DNA of 64,000 nt, taken from Oribacterium sp. KHPX15. GTDB taxonomy: Bacteria; Bacillota; Clostridia; Lachnospirales; Lachnospiraceae. The notes beneath the pieces were generated by a model, which was not told where the DNA came from, searched no databases, and worked only from the letters and a program-made list of their open reading frames with translations. Positions within the stretch are counted from its first letter, which is position 1. Each line of letters begins with the position of its first letter. This document shows, one piece after another, positions 25,736 to 32,895 of the stretch. The stretch spans positions 62,001 through 126,000 of the forward strand of contig NZ_FNRG01000006.1 of NCBI RefSeq assembly GCF_900107835.1. Reading direction: 5' to 3'. Both the position numbers and the translations under genes were made by a program.

Positions 25736-26289
25736 TACTGTTCAGCTCCTGCCATAGCCTTGAGCTCATTTTCCTGGTCTATGCGCATGTGGCACTTCTT
25801 GTACTTCTTGCCTGATCCGCAAGGGCACTGATCGTTAGGATAGATCTTCTTTCCTTCTCTGCGGATGGTTCCTGAAGCCTTCTGCTGACGGTAAAGCTCA
25901 TGACGCTTCTCTTCTGTAAGGATGGAATCCCATGCAGGAAGTCCGTAAAGCCAGCTAGCCTTTGCCTCTACCATGTTGTAGTAAAGCTTCTCAGGATCGA
26001 TCTCGATCTTAACCTGAGTGTTCTCGTCCATGGTTTCGATAGGATTATGATATCCCTTTAAAGACTCGTCGATTCCGTCAAGTACTCCTGTGAAATGGAA
26101 TACGTCGATGCCGAAGTGGTCAGCAAGCTCCTTGACAGTTCCTTCGTATACATGTGAAGGATCCTTGAGTACTTCCTCATAGAATCCCTTCTCAAGTGCG
26201 AAGTACTCCTGCCAGAGTCTCTCCTGGTCAGCCTTTGAAAGTCCGTTGCCGTAAGCCTGGGTTCTCCAGGTTTCAAGTAATGTTGCCAT
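25735..26289 (-). CDS. SEC-C zinc-motif protein
   Basis: Protein of 184 residues with the C-terminal zinc-binding SEC-C motif CPCGSGKKYKKCH (about residues 156-168), like the tail of SecA. The N-terminal 140 residues are alpha-helical and match no domain I can name. The YNMVEAKASWLYGLPAW segment is common to small Firmicute SEC-C proteins. It is the first gene of a two-gene operon with hslO, overlapping by one base. A role in protein quality control is suggested by this pairing only. Confidence 0.85.
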   Translation of the reverse strand: MATLLETWRTQAYGNGLSKADQERLWQEYFALEKGFYEEVLKDPSHVYEGTVKELADHFGIDVFHFTGVLDGIDESLKGYHNPIETMDENTQVKIEIDPEKLYYNMVEAKASWLYGLPAWDSILTEEKRHELYRQQKASGTIRREGKKIYPNDQCPCGSGKKYKKCHMRIDQENELKAMAGAEQ

Positions 26290-26336
26290 AAAAATCTCCT
26301 CACCCTGTCACAGGGTTTCCTTTTTGATAATGTTTC

Positions 26337-26359
26337 GGTCTGACATTATACGACAGACC
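26337..26359 (-). promoter_or_regulatory. Palindrome around a TATAAT upstream of SEC-C/hslO
   Basis: GGTCTG (26337-26342) and CAGACC (26354-26359) flank TATAAT on the minus strand, about 50 bases before the SEC-C gene. A good -35 is not evident. It may be a promoter with an operator over its -10, or a chance hairpin. Confidence 0.3.
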
Positions 26360-26379
26360 ACCACACTATTCTACTATAT

Positions 26380-27225
26380 TTATCGCAAATCTGGTGTATA
26401 AATATTGTCCATATCATCAAATTCCTGATTTTCTCCACCCATAGCCCAGATAAATGTGTAGTTATGGGTTGCGGAAGCACAATGAATGGACCATGAAGGT
26501 GAGATAACAGCATCATAATTGTGCATTACTATATGTCTTGTTTCCTGAGGTTCACCCATGAAGTGGAATACAACCTGATCCTCGGGTACCTCAAAATAGG
26601 TATAGATCTCCATACGTCTCTCATGTGTATGAGCAGGCATGGTGTTCCATACTGAACCCGGCTTAAGCTCTGTCATACCCATGCTGAGCTGGGCAGTCTT
26701 AAGTACATCGGGATGGATGAACTGGTTAATGACACGCTGGTTTGCAAGCTCCGGCTCTCCGCAGGGTCTGTGGTTTGCTTCTGCCATGGTTATAAGCTTT
26801 GTTTCGTAGCTTACATGGGCAGGTGCCGATACCATGTAGAATTTTGCGGGCTTCTCTGCATCATCAGATGAGAAAAGAACTTCCTTTGCTCCCTTTGTGA
26901 TGTAAAGGCAATCCTTGTAGCCAAGCTTATATTCTGTACCGTCAACCAGGATCTTTCCGGATCCGCTGCCGATATTGAAGATACCTATCTCACGTCTTTC
27001 AAGTATATAGTGTGTTCCAAAATTATGCCAGCAATCGATGCCTTTGTCCAGAGAAACTGTTTCATGTACAGGCATACATCCAAATGTAACCATACGGTCA
27101 ACATGTGAGTATACTGCAACTACTTCGTCCGGTTTGTAAAGGTCTGTGATCAGAAATTCGTTTCTGAGTTCTTCTGTTGTGTATCTTTTTACATCTCTCT
27201 GATTTGCACTGTATCTTATATCCAT
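26380..27225 (-). CDS. kduI: 4-deoxy-L-threo-5-hexosulose-uronate ketol-isomerase
   Basis: Cupin isomerase of pectin and glycosaminoglycan uronate breakdown; it makes 3-deoxy-D-glycero-2,5-hexodiulosonate, the substrate of KduD. It has 281 residues (family about 278). The metal ligands lie in HTHERRMEIYTYF near residue 198 and the later HCAS segment; the opening MDIRYSANQRDVKRYTTEELR is typical. It is separated from kduD (45070) and the uxu genes but carries a cre-like promoter element, so joint catabolite control is likely. Confidence 0.95.
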   Translation of the reverse strand: MDIRYSANQRDVKRYTTEELRNEFLITDLYKPDEVVAVYSHVDRMVTFGCMPVHETVSLDKGIDCWHNFGTHYILERREIGIFNIGSGSGKILVDGTEYKLGYKDCLYITKGAKEVLFSSDDAEKPAKFYMVSAPAHVSYETKLITMAEANHRPCGEPELANQRVINQFIHPDVLKTAQLSMGMTELKPGSVWNTMPAHTHERRMEIYTYFEVPEDQVVFHFMGEPQETRHIVMHNYDAVISPSWSIHCASATHNYTFIWAMGGENQEFDDMDNIYTPDLR

Positions 27226-27344
27226 TGATAGCCTCCTGAAAAAAACAATGCTCTTTAGTTTATAAAAATGGGGTCCGGAGCTCTGCCGGAAGAGGTTATC
27301 CGAACCAATATTTATTATACATAAGAATGGCGGAATTTCAACAC

Positions 27345-27359
27345 TTAAAGCGCTTACAA
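27345..27359 (-). promoter_or_regulatory. cre-like site upstream of kduI
   Basis: The minus strand reads TTGTAAGCGCTTTAA, one mismatch from the CcpA consensus WTGNAANCGNWNNCW. It lies 120 bases upstream of kduI. Catabolite repression of uronate genes by CcpA is well known in Firmicutes. Confidence 0.45.
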
Positions 27360-27397
27360 TATAATTTTATAAACCGGTTCACAAAACACACAAAACT

Positions 27398-27449
27398 AAG
27401 CCATCCGGGAGGGCTCTCGCTGGCGGGAACTATCTCAGATGGCTTTTAA
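27398..27449 (-). terminator. Terminator-like hairpin after the AI-2E gene
   Basis: AAGCCATC/GATGGCTT arms (27398-27405, 27438-27445) with a long loop and partial inner pairing are followed by TTAGTTTTG on the minus strand. The loop contains GGCTCTCGCTG, which also occurs in the hairpin at 40892-40931. Confidence 0.55.
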
Positions 27450-27515
27450 AACAACGTAAAATAGTAATTTGTCTGCTTTAATGTGAGCAGTTCTGAATCC
27501 GGTTCTGCTCTACTT

Positions 27516-28826
27516 CTACTTTTCTGCGTTTGTAATGTTATCTGCTATTGGTCTCCCCTGATCATCCAGATTTAGCTTTTTCTTATCCAGAAGGTGCTGG
27601 GTCAGGCGCTTTACTCCCTGAAGGATGATGGCCCAGATGGGAACTCCCACGATCATACCTACAAATCCAAAGAGACCGCCGAACAAAAGGATGGAGAACA
27701 GAACCCAGAAACTGCTGAGACCGGTTGATCCATGAAGTATGCTGGGGCCGATGATGTTACCGTCTAGCTGCTGAAGGATCAGGATAAAGATGGCAAAATA
27801 CAGGGCCTTGATAGGGCTTTGTATCAATATAAGTATGATGGAAGGTATGGCTCCGATAAAAGGTCCGAAGAATGGGATAATATTGGTAACTCCCACTATA
27901 ACGGAAACCAGCATAGTGTAAGGCATATCCATTATGCCCAGGACTACGAAGCAGATTATACCAATGATAAAGGAATCAATGATCTTTCCGACAATGAAGC
28001 CGCCGAACATCTTATCAATCTCTTTTAACTCAGATAACACTTTCTGTGCATACTTCTCCGGAAGTATAGCGAAAAGAATCTTGCGGGCGCTTATCTGCAT
28101 GGAATCCTTGGAATTGATAAGATAGACCATGACGATGAGACCGATAAGGAAGTTTTTGACCCATGTTACAGCTGACCATATTCCTATTCCCAGGGAAGTC
28201 ATAATATTTCTCAGGCTGGGGAGCAGGGAGTTCTGAATATAGTTCTGAATGGAAGCACTTGATTTTTGTACTTCTTCAGCAAGATAAGCACTTATACCGG
28301 TATCATTTGTAAAGCCAAGTATGGCATTATATATACGTTCTCCTACACCATGAGTATCCGACGAGACTTCAAATATCTCTGAGAGGTCATCAGCGTCGAG
28401 ACCTCTCAAAGTAGTATACAGACTGCCCAAAGACTTGGAAAGTTCAGGAATGATCATTGAAACGAGTCCGAAGACTGCTATCAACACAAACAGCACTGAA
28501 AAAATCGTAGCAGAGATACGGCTGACTCTTGCGATGAATTTCTCTCTCTTATGAATATCATTTTCGGTGTTTTGTTTAGGGGATGGTTTGATGACTTTGT
28601 CCAGAAGCTTGCCGGTATATTTATAAATAAGCTTGTAGGCAGGGTTCACAAGATAAGCCATGACAGCACCGGTTATGATGGGTGATAATATACCTATAAG
28701 CTTGTTGAACCAGTCGGTTACGATTTTAAAGTTGTGTAAGGTCAGTATAACAAAGGCACTTCCAACTATGACCAGGAATGCCGTTATACCCCAACGTTTC
28801 TGTGTTTCCCACTTCTCTTTATTCAC
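27516..28826 (-). CDS. AI-2E family (PerM/YtvI-like) permease
   Basis: Polytopic membrane protein of 436 residues with about eight membrane segments in the 2+1+5 pattern of the family. GGFIVGKIIDSFIIGIICF near residue 273 and the following FGPFIGAIPSIILIL are family signatures. Members export or sense small molecules, and some are ion antiporters; the name does not prove AI-2 transport here. It is a single gene ending in the hairpin at 27398-27449. Promoter region not clearly defined. Confidence 0.88.
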   Translation of the reverse strand: MNKEKWETQKRWGITAFLVIVGSAFVILTLHNFKIVTDWFNKLIGILSPIITGAVMAYLVNPAYKLIYKYTGKLLDKVIKPSPKQNTENDIHKREKFIARVSRISATIFSVLFVLIAVFGLVSMIIPELSKSLGSLYTTLRGLDADDLSEIFEVSSDTHGVGERIYNAILGFTNDTGISAYLAEEVQKSSASIQNYIQNSLLPSLRNIMTSLGIGIWSAVTWVKNFLIGLIVMVYLINSKDSMQISARKILFAILPEKYAQKVLSELKEIDKMFGGFIVGKIIDSFIIGIICFVVLGIMDMPYTMLVSVIVGVTNIIPFFGPFIGAIPSIILILIQSPIKALYFAIFILILQQLDGNIIGPSILHGSTGLSSFWVLFSILLFGGLFGFVGMIVGVPIWAIILQGVKRLTQHLLDKKKLNLDDQGRPIADNITNAEK

Positions 28827-29054
28827 TGCTGTCCTCCGGGATGATTGTGTATAAGCATCAGGCGAAAGATTTCGGCCTGTCTAATATAAAACTACAATAG
28901 TGAAGAATCACATTCAGAGCAGATATAGGTTATGACTTAATCGGCTCTTTTTACTACTATAAATATGATACTTCACTTAAGAATTATAGCATAGTATAAC
29001 TGAATTTTCTTTTTATTAACAGAATAGGGGGAGCTTTTTTCTTCCCGATGCTGA

Positions 29055-29084
29055 CAAAAAAACCGGTGAACATCTCACCGGTTT
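29055..29084 (-). terminator. Terminator of the small RNA
   Basis: AAACCGGTGA pairs with TCACCGGTTT around a short loop, followed by seven T on the minus strand. Confidence 0.9.
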
Positions 29085-29295
29085 AAAAATCATACGATTT
29101 TTTGGAGTAAGACCAAAACGCCGTACCACACGCTTGACTCCTAGCCTGTTTGCTAGGTGGGAGACCCCACGAATACCACTATAGTCCTTTACCAAACGGA
29201 AGGCATTATATTATGTATTCAGATATCGGAATCCCGTATGTCGTATTTGTAGGTTCAATTTGTGCGGCCTCGCACGTTCCAGTTATTTACTTCTT
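29055..29295 (-). ncRNA. Independent small RNA, probably 6S-like
   Basis: A strong promoter (29302-29330) and a terminator (29055-29084) delimit a transcript of about 240 bases without a usable reading frame. It folds into a 5' hairpin GTGCG/CGCAC, a long central hairpin closed by GAATAC/GTATTC, hairpins GTGGG/CCCAC and CCTAGC/GCTAGG, and a possible closing helix CATACG/CGTATG. Size, single-gene setting and the long irregular rod resemble 6S RNA. It lacks the SRP Alu/GGAA motifs, RNase P conserved blocks and T-box signatures. The 6S identity is an inference. The rest of the intergenic region up to 28827 is AT-rich with no other signal. Confidence 0.55.
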
Positions 29296-29301
29296 AAGCG
29301 A

Positions 29302-29330
29302 ATTATAACAGAACATATTTTTCTATTCAA
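29302..29330 (-). promoter_or_regulatory. Promoter of the small RNA
   Basis: TTGAAT (29325-29330) and TATAAT (29302-29307) are spaced by 17 bases on the minus strand, with no coding start downstream for more than 400 bases. Confidence 0.75.
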
Positions 29331-29397
29331 GCAATGTGCAAAACTGTCATAGAAATTTTAGAAATAAAAAAATTTCTTTTTTTCGCGATAAGGCTGG

Positions 29398-30132
29398 TCA
29401 TTTACAGCAACTGAATTTGTGCACCTTCATCTGATCATATATAAGAAGGAGGGTTCCGTCTTTAACACTTATCTCCGCCTCTGTCCCAACGAACTCATTG
29501 CTTATTCCGGTGGGCATGGTGTTTTGCAGTTCCACATCATTAACAATGTATTTAAAGCCTTTTTCTGTAACTCCCCGGCATCTGTCCGACAGAGCCAGGG
29601 CCGAAAAATAGCCCTTCATTTCTGCCGGAAATTTCATGGCTTCGTTATGTATGGCCGTTATGATCTGAAATTCATTGTAAACATATCCCCGGCAGCCCCG
29701 TGATGCCAGAAATCCAAGTATCTGAAGATTGGCGATGCTATGATCGATGCGTTTTCCGGTTCCTCCTATGATATGGAATTCTGTAAAGCCCTGTTCGAGA
29801 CCAAGCCGTACACAGGCCATCATGTCGGGATCATTTTTCACAGGATCTATAACCTTTGTTTCAATGCCGTCAACCTTCATTTTCCTGAGATGATGGATGT
29901 AGTCGGCTTTTTCGGCATCCTCAAATATGTCGAGATCCTTTACGGGACCGGTGGTGCCTGCTACCCCATCGATATGCATTGAGTCGAAATCCCCCACAAG
30001 GAGATCCGGGTGTATGCCGGACTTTTTCAAATTGGTATAACCTGCATCAGCGGCTATGATGTAGTCCTCTTCTGTTAGCTCTATCGGGATTCCGAAATAG
30101 TCACCCGCACCGACAATTATGCATCGCTTCAT
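29398..30132 (-). CDS. thiN: Thiamine diphosphokinase
   Basis: Transfers pyrophosphate from ATP to thiamine to give thiamine diphosphate. It has 244 residues (family about 210-240). The N-terminal catalytic part has DLLVGDFDSM near residue 45 and GGTGKRIDHSIANLQIL near 125; the C-terminal beta domain binds thiamine. It follows tadA by 82 bp, which contain a perfect 11-bp hairpin (30155-30192) just before its ribosome site. No TPP riboswitch is visible. Confidence 0.93.
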   Translation of the reverse strand: MKRCIIVGAGDYFGIPIELTEEDYIIAADAGYTNLKKSGIHPDLLVGDFDSMHIDGVAGTTGPVKDLDIFEDAEKADYIHHLRKMKVDGIETKVIDPVKNDPDMMACVRLGLEQGFTEFHIIGGTGKRIDHSIANLQILGFLASRGCRGYVYNEFQIITAIHNEAMKFPAEMKGYFSALALSDRCRGVTEKGFKYIVNDVELQNTMPTGISNEFVGTEAEISVKDGTLLLIYDQMKVHKFSCCK

Positions 30133-30154
30133 ATATTTTGCCTTTCGTTGATAT

Positions 30155-30192
30155 GGCGGAAACCCGTCACTTTTATGTTGTGGGTTTCCGCC
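30155..30192 (-). other. Intercistronic hairpin between tadA and thiN
   Basis: GGCGGAAACCC and GGGTTTCCGCC form a perfect 11-bp stem with a 16-base loop. It ends 15 bases upstream of the thiN ribosome site and no T run follows, so it may act in mRNA processing or translation control. Confidence 0.5.
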
Positions 30193-30214
30193 ATTGTTGT
30201 TTTTGGGATAATGC

Positions 30215-30739
30215 TTACTTCTCTCTGTTCCTCATATTCCGGAAAAAATCCGTCATCAAATGTGTACAGTCATCAAGAAGGAGTTCTTTTGTTACTTCAC
30301 ATTGGTGATTGAACCTTTCCTCATGCAGCATATCAAGTATCGAACCGCAACAGCCGGACTTTTGACTCATTGCACCTATGACAACCCTCGGAATCCTGGC
30401 CTGGACGATAGCTCCCGCACACATGGGACAGGGCTCCAGGGTGACATACATGGTGCAGTCTTCCAGCCGCCAGTCATCAAATGCCTTGCATGCTTTCCTG
30501 ATGGCTATGATTTCCGCATGCATAAGGGAACTGTGCATTTTATTACGCTTGTTGTAGCCCCTGCCAATGATGGTTCCCGGGAGGATGCCGTGAGCTTCAG
30601 CATTCTTATCTGCCTTGGTGTTTGGATCTGTACCGTCATAGACTATGATGCAGCCTATGGGGACATCACCGCTCATGGCAGCCTTTTGAGCTTCCCGGAT
30701 GGCAAGCTTCATATACTTTTCTTCCTGGGTTAAATTCAT
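30215..30739 (-). CDS. tadA: tRNA adenosine(34) deaminase
   Basis: Deaminates A34 to inosine in tRNA-Arg(ACG). It has 174 residues; zinc ligands and catalytic Glu are in HAEIIAIRKA (near residue 74) and PCPMCAGAI (near 103). A small insertion (residues 28-50, YDGTDPNTKADKNAEAHG) lengthens the usual first loop. It starts 11 bp after the udp stop and belongs to the nucleoside-salvage run, which is positional rather than functional linkage. Confidence 0.95.
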   Translation of the reverse strand: MNLTQEEKYMKLAIREAQKAAMSGDVPIGCIIVYDGTDPNTKADKNAEAHGILPGTIIGRGYNKRNKMHSSLMHAEIIAIRKACKAFDDWRLEDCTMYVTLEPCPMCAGAIVQARIPRVVIGAMSQKSGCCGSILDMLHEERFNHQCEVTKELLLDDCTHLMTDFFRNMRNREK

Positions 30740-30750
30740 AAATACAATCC

Positions 30751-31533
30751 TTATTTACCCTTCGCCTGATCCTGTTTTATGAGGATACGGATGGCTTCAA
30801 TGGCAGTTCGAATGGCTTTGTCCGTGTCATGTTCGATTACATTTGTGAGTCCGGCCTTCTCACGTTCCTGGTTTGACATAACGAAAAGAACCGCGCCCAC
30901 TCTTACCCTGAGATAGGCACCTACGGTAAAGATGGCAGCGGACTCCATTTCGGAGGCTTTGCAGCCAAGCTTAAGCCAGGAATACCATTTGTTCAGGAGC
31001 TCGTAATTAACGGGAAGATCCTCCGGTTTGTGCTGACCGTAGAAGGCATCCTTGCATTCCACAACTCCCACATGATGTTTGAAGCCCAGATTCTCTGCGG
31101 CAGTTTTAAGAGCAGAGGTCACTTCAAAATCCGGGACAGCGGGCCACTCGATGGGAGCATACTCTTTTGAAGTTCCCTCCATACGTATCGCGCCGCTGGC
31201 AATGACTACATCTCCGGACTCGACATTGAGATCCATGCCACCTGCGGTTCCTACGCGCAAAAAGGTATCAGCACCGCACATGCACAACTCTTCAAGGGCA
31301 ATTGAAGCGGAAGGACCGCCGATGCCCGTTGAGGTAACGGACACAGGAACTCCGTCGAGAGTTCCCGTGTAGGTAACATATTCACGGTTATCCGCTACGA
31401 ATTCCGGATTATCAAAATACTTCGCAATCTTTTCACAGCGTTTAGGGTCACCGGGAAGCAGGACATATCGTCCTACCTGCCCCGGTGCAACGCCAATATG
31501 ATACATGGTTTTGTCTTCTGAATAATTAATCAT
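30751..31533 (-). CDS. udp: Uridine phosphorylase
   Basis: Cleaves uridine with phosphate to uracil and ribose-1-phosphate. It has 260 residues from the ATG at 31533, which is preceded by GGGG; twelve extra codons are open upstream but carry no ribosome site. The NP-I family motif LRVGTAGGM is near residue 88 and [17 protein letters not shown] near 192, the ribose-binding E-M-E motif of uridine/purine phosphorylases. It follows deoD by 60 bp, so pyrimidine and purine salvage are co-transcribed. Confidence 0.9.
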   Translation of the reverse strand: MINYSEDKTMYHIGVAPGQVGRYVLLPGDPKRCEKIAKYFDNPEFVADNREYVTYTGTLDGVPVSVTSTGIGGPSASIALEELCMCGADTFLRVGTAGGMDLNVESGDVVIASGAIRMEGTSKEYAPIEWPAVPDFEVTSALKTAAENLGFKHHVGVVECKDAFYGQHKPEDLPVNYELLNKWYSWLKLGCKASEMESAAIFTVGAYLRVRVGAVLFVMSNQEREKAGLTNVIEHDTDKAIRTAIEAIRILIKQDQAKGK

Positions 31534-31595
31534 AATAATCCCCATTCCGCCGTTTTGAGTTGGCGGCACAAATAGTAATGAATGATTTTTTCACA

Positions 31596-32297
31596 CTATG
31601 CAAGCTCCAATGCAATAAGCATCATGTTGTTAAAGGACTTTTCACGCTCATCTGCGGTAAGCTCACCGGACTTGAAAAGATGATCGGAAATGGTAAGTAT
31701 GGTAAGAGCATTCTTGTGTGCTGCGGCAGCATTCATGTAAAGACCGGCAGACTCCATCTCAACGGCAAGGCAGCCCATGTCTCTCCACCTTTCGTTTTTA
31801 CCTTTTCTCTTGTCGTAGAATACATCTGAGGTTAAGACATTTCCAACGTGCACATCCACCTTCAGGTTTGCAGCGGCATCAACTGCCTTTGCGAGAAGAC
31901 CGTAGGATGCGATAGGTGCAAAGGTTCCCGGAAGCTCAAACTGTGATACGTAGTTGGAATCCGTGCAGGCACCCATGGCGATGATGACATCATTGAGATT
32001 GAGGTCGTCCTGTAAACCTCCGGCAGAGCCGATACGGATAATGTTGTCTACGTCGTACATGTTGTAAAGCTCATAGCTGTAGATGCCGATGGAAGGCACG
32101 CCCATTCCGCCGCCCATGACGGAAACCCTCTTACCCTTGTAGGTTCCGGTGAAGCCCAGCATATTTCTTACTGTATTGAAGCATACGGGATTCTCAAGAT
32201 AGGTTTCTGCGATGTACTTTGCGCGAAGGGGATCTCCCGGCATAAGGACAGTTTTTGCAATGTCTCCAAGATTTGCTTTGTTGTGCGGTGTTGGCAT
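31596..32297 (-). CDS. deoD: Purine nucleoside phosphorylase, DeoD type
   Basis: Phosphorolysis of purine (deoxy)nucleosides. It has 233 residues, the hexameric DeoD class: PHNKANLGDIAKTVLMPGDP at the start, IRIGSAGGL near 87, VEMESAGLYMNAAA near 178 and the catalytic Asp in TISDHLF near 202. Ribosome site AGGAGG is just upstream. It is part of a cdd-deoD-udp salvage operon. Confidence 0.97.
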   Translation of the reverse strand: MPTPHNKANLGDIAKTVLMPGDPLRAKYIAETYLENPVCFNTVRNMLGFTGTYKGKRVSVMGGGMGVPSIGIYSYELYNMYDVDNIIRIGSAGGLQDDLNLNDVIIAMGACTDSNYVSQFELPGTFAPIASYGLLAKAVDAAANLKVDVHVGNVLTSDVFYDKRKGKNERWRDMGCLAVEMESAGLYMNAAAAHKNALTILTISDHLFKSGELTADEREKSFNNMMLIALELA

Positions 32298-32325
32298 TTT
32301 TCATTTCCTCCTAGAATTTATGTGT

Positions 32326-32375
32326 CAGTCAGGGGCCCTGACTGGCCTTGGTTATATCCACCGTCCCCGGTGGAT
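32326..32375. repeat. Two adjacent palindromes upstream of deoD
   Basis: CAGTCAGGG-G-CCCTGACTG (32326-32344) is followed by ATCCACCG-TCCC-CGGTGGAT (32356-32375). The second contains CCGTCCCC, the core of the dispersed GGGGACGG family. They lie in the 95-bp gap between cdd and deoD. Confidence 0.7.
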
Positions 32376-32392
32376 TTCTTTTATAGTTATTT

Positions 32393-32815
32393 TTACTGAA
32401 GCAGGTTTTCCGGTCCGAAGCTCTCAGGGAGCAGCTGGGCCAATGTATAAATTTTGTAGTCTTCCGTGCTCCTGGCAAGTATGATCTCGAAGGTGTCAGG
32501 ATTGCAGAATTCCCTCATGACCTGCCGGCAGATGCCGCAGGGCGAGGCATACTGTAAAGGTTCACCCTCAAGTCCTCCTGTGATCACGATACGTTTGAAA
32601 TCCTTTACTCCTTCACTTACAGCTTTAAAAAATGCTGTCCTTTCGGCACAGTTTGCTGCCCCGTAGCTGGAATTCTCCACGTTGCAGCCTCCGAAGATCC
32701 GGCCGTCGGAGCTTTGGAGTGCGGCCCCTACCCTGAAGTGAGAGTATGGGGCATAGGAAAAGTTTCGCATGTCCAGTGCCTTCTCTATAAGTGTTTTTAA
32801 GTCAATATCTGTCAT
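32393..32815 (-). CDS. cdd: Cytidine deaminase
   Basis: Zinc hydrolase turning (deoxy)cytidine into (deoxy)uridine, feeding uridine phosphorylase. It has 140 residues; CNVENSSYGAANCAERTAFF carries the first zinc Cys and catalytic Glu (near residue 55) and PCGICRQ the other two cysteines (near 92). It is the first gene of the salvage run, 80 bp after the AAA+ gene. Confidence 0.97.
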   Translation of the reverse strand: MTDIDLKTLIEKALDMRNFSYAPYSHFRVGAALQSSDGRIFGGCNVENSSYGAANCAERTAFFKAVSEGVKDFKRIVITGGLEGEPLQYASPCGICRQVMREFCNPDTFEIILARSTEDYKIYTLAQLLPESFGPENLLQ

Positions 32816-32895
32816 ATTTTTGCCTTTCCCGGATGTCCGGAATGTAAACTCGGTCCGGAATTTTCAAGGTCGAAAGCATTGATCCCGAAGTGCCT

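Noticed and set aside
30155-30192. TPP riboswitch before thiN
   Set aside because: Only a simple perfect hairpin is present; the TPP core sequences are absent.
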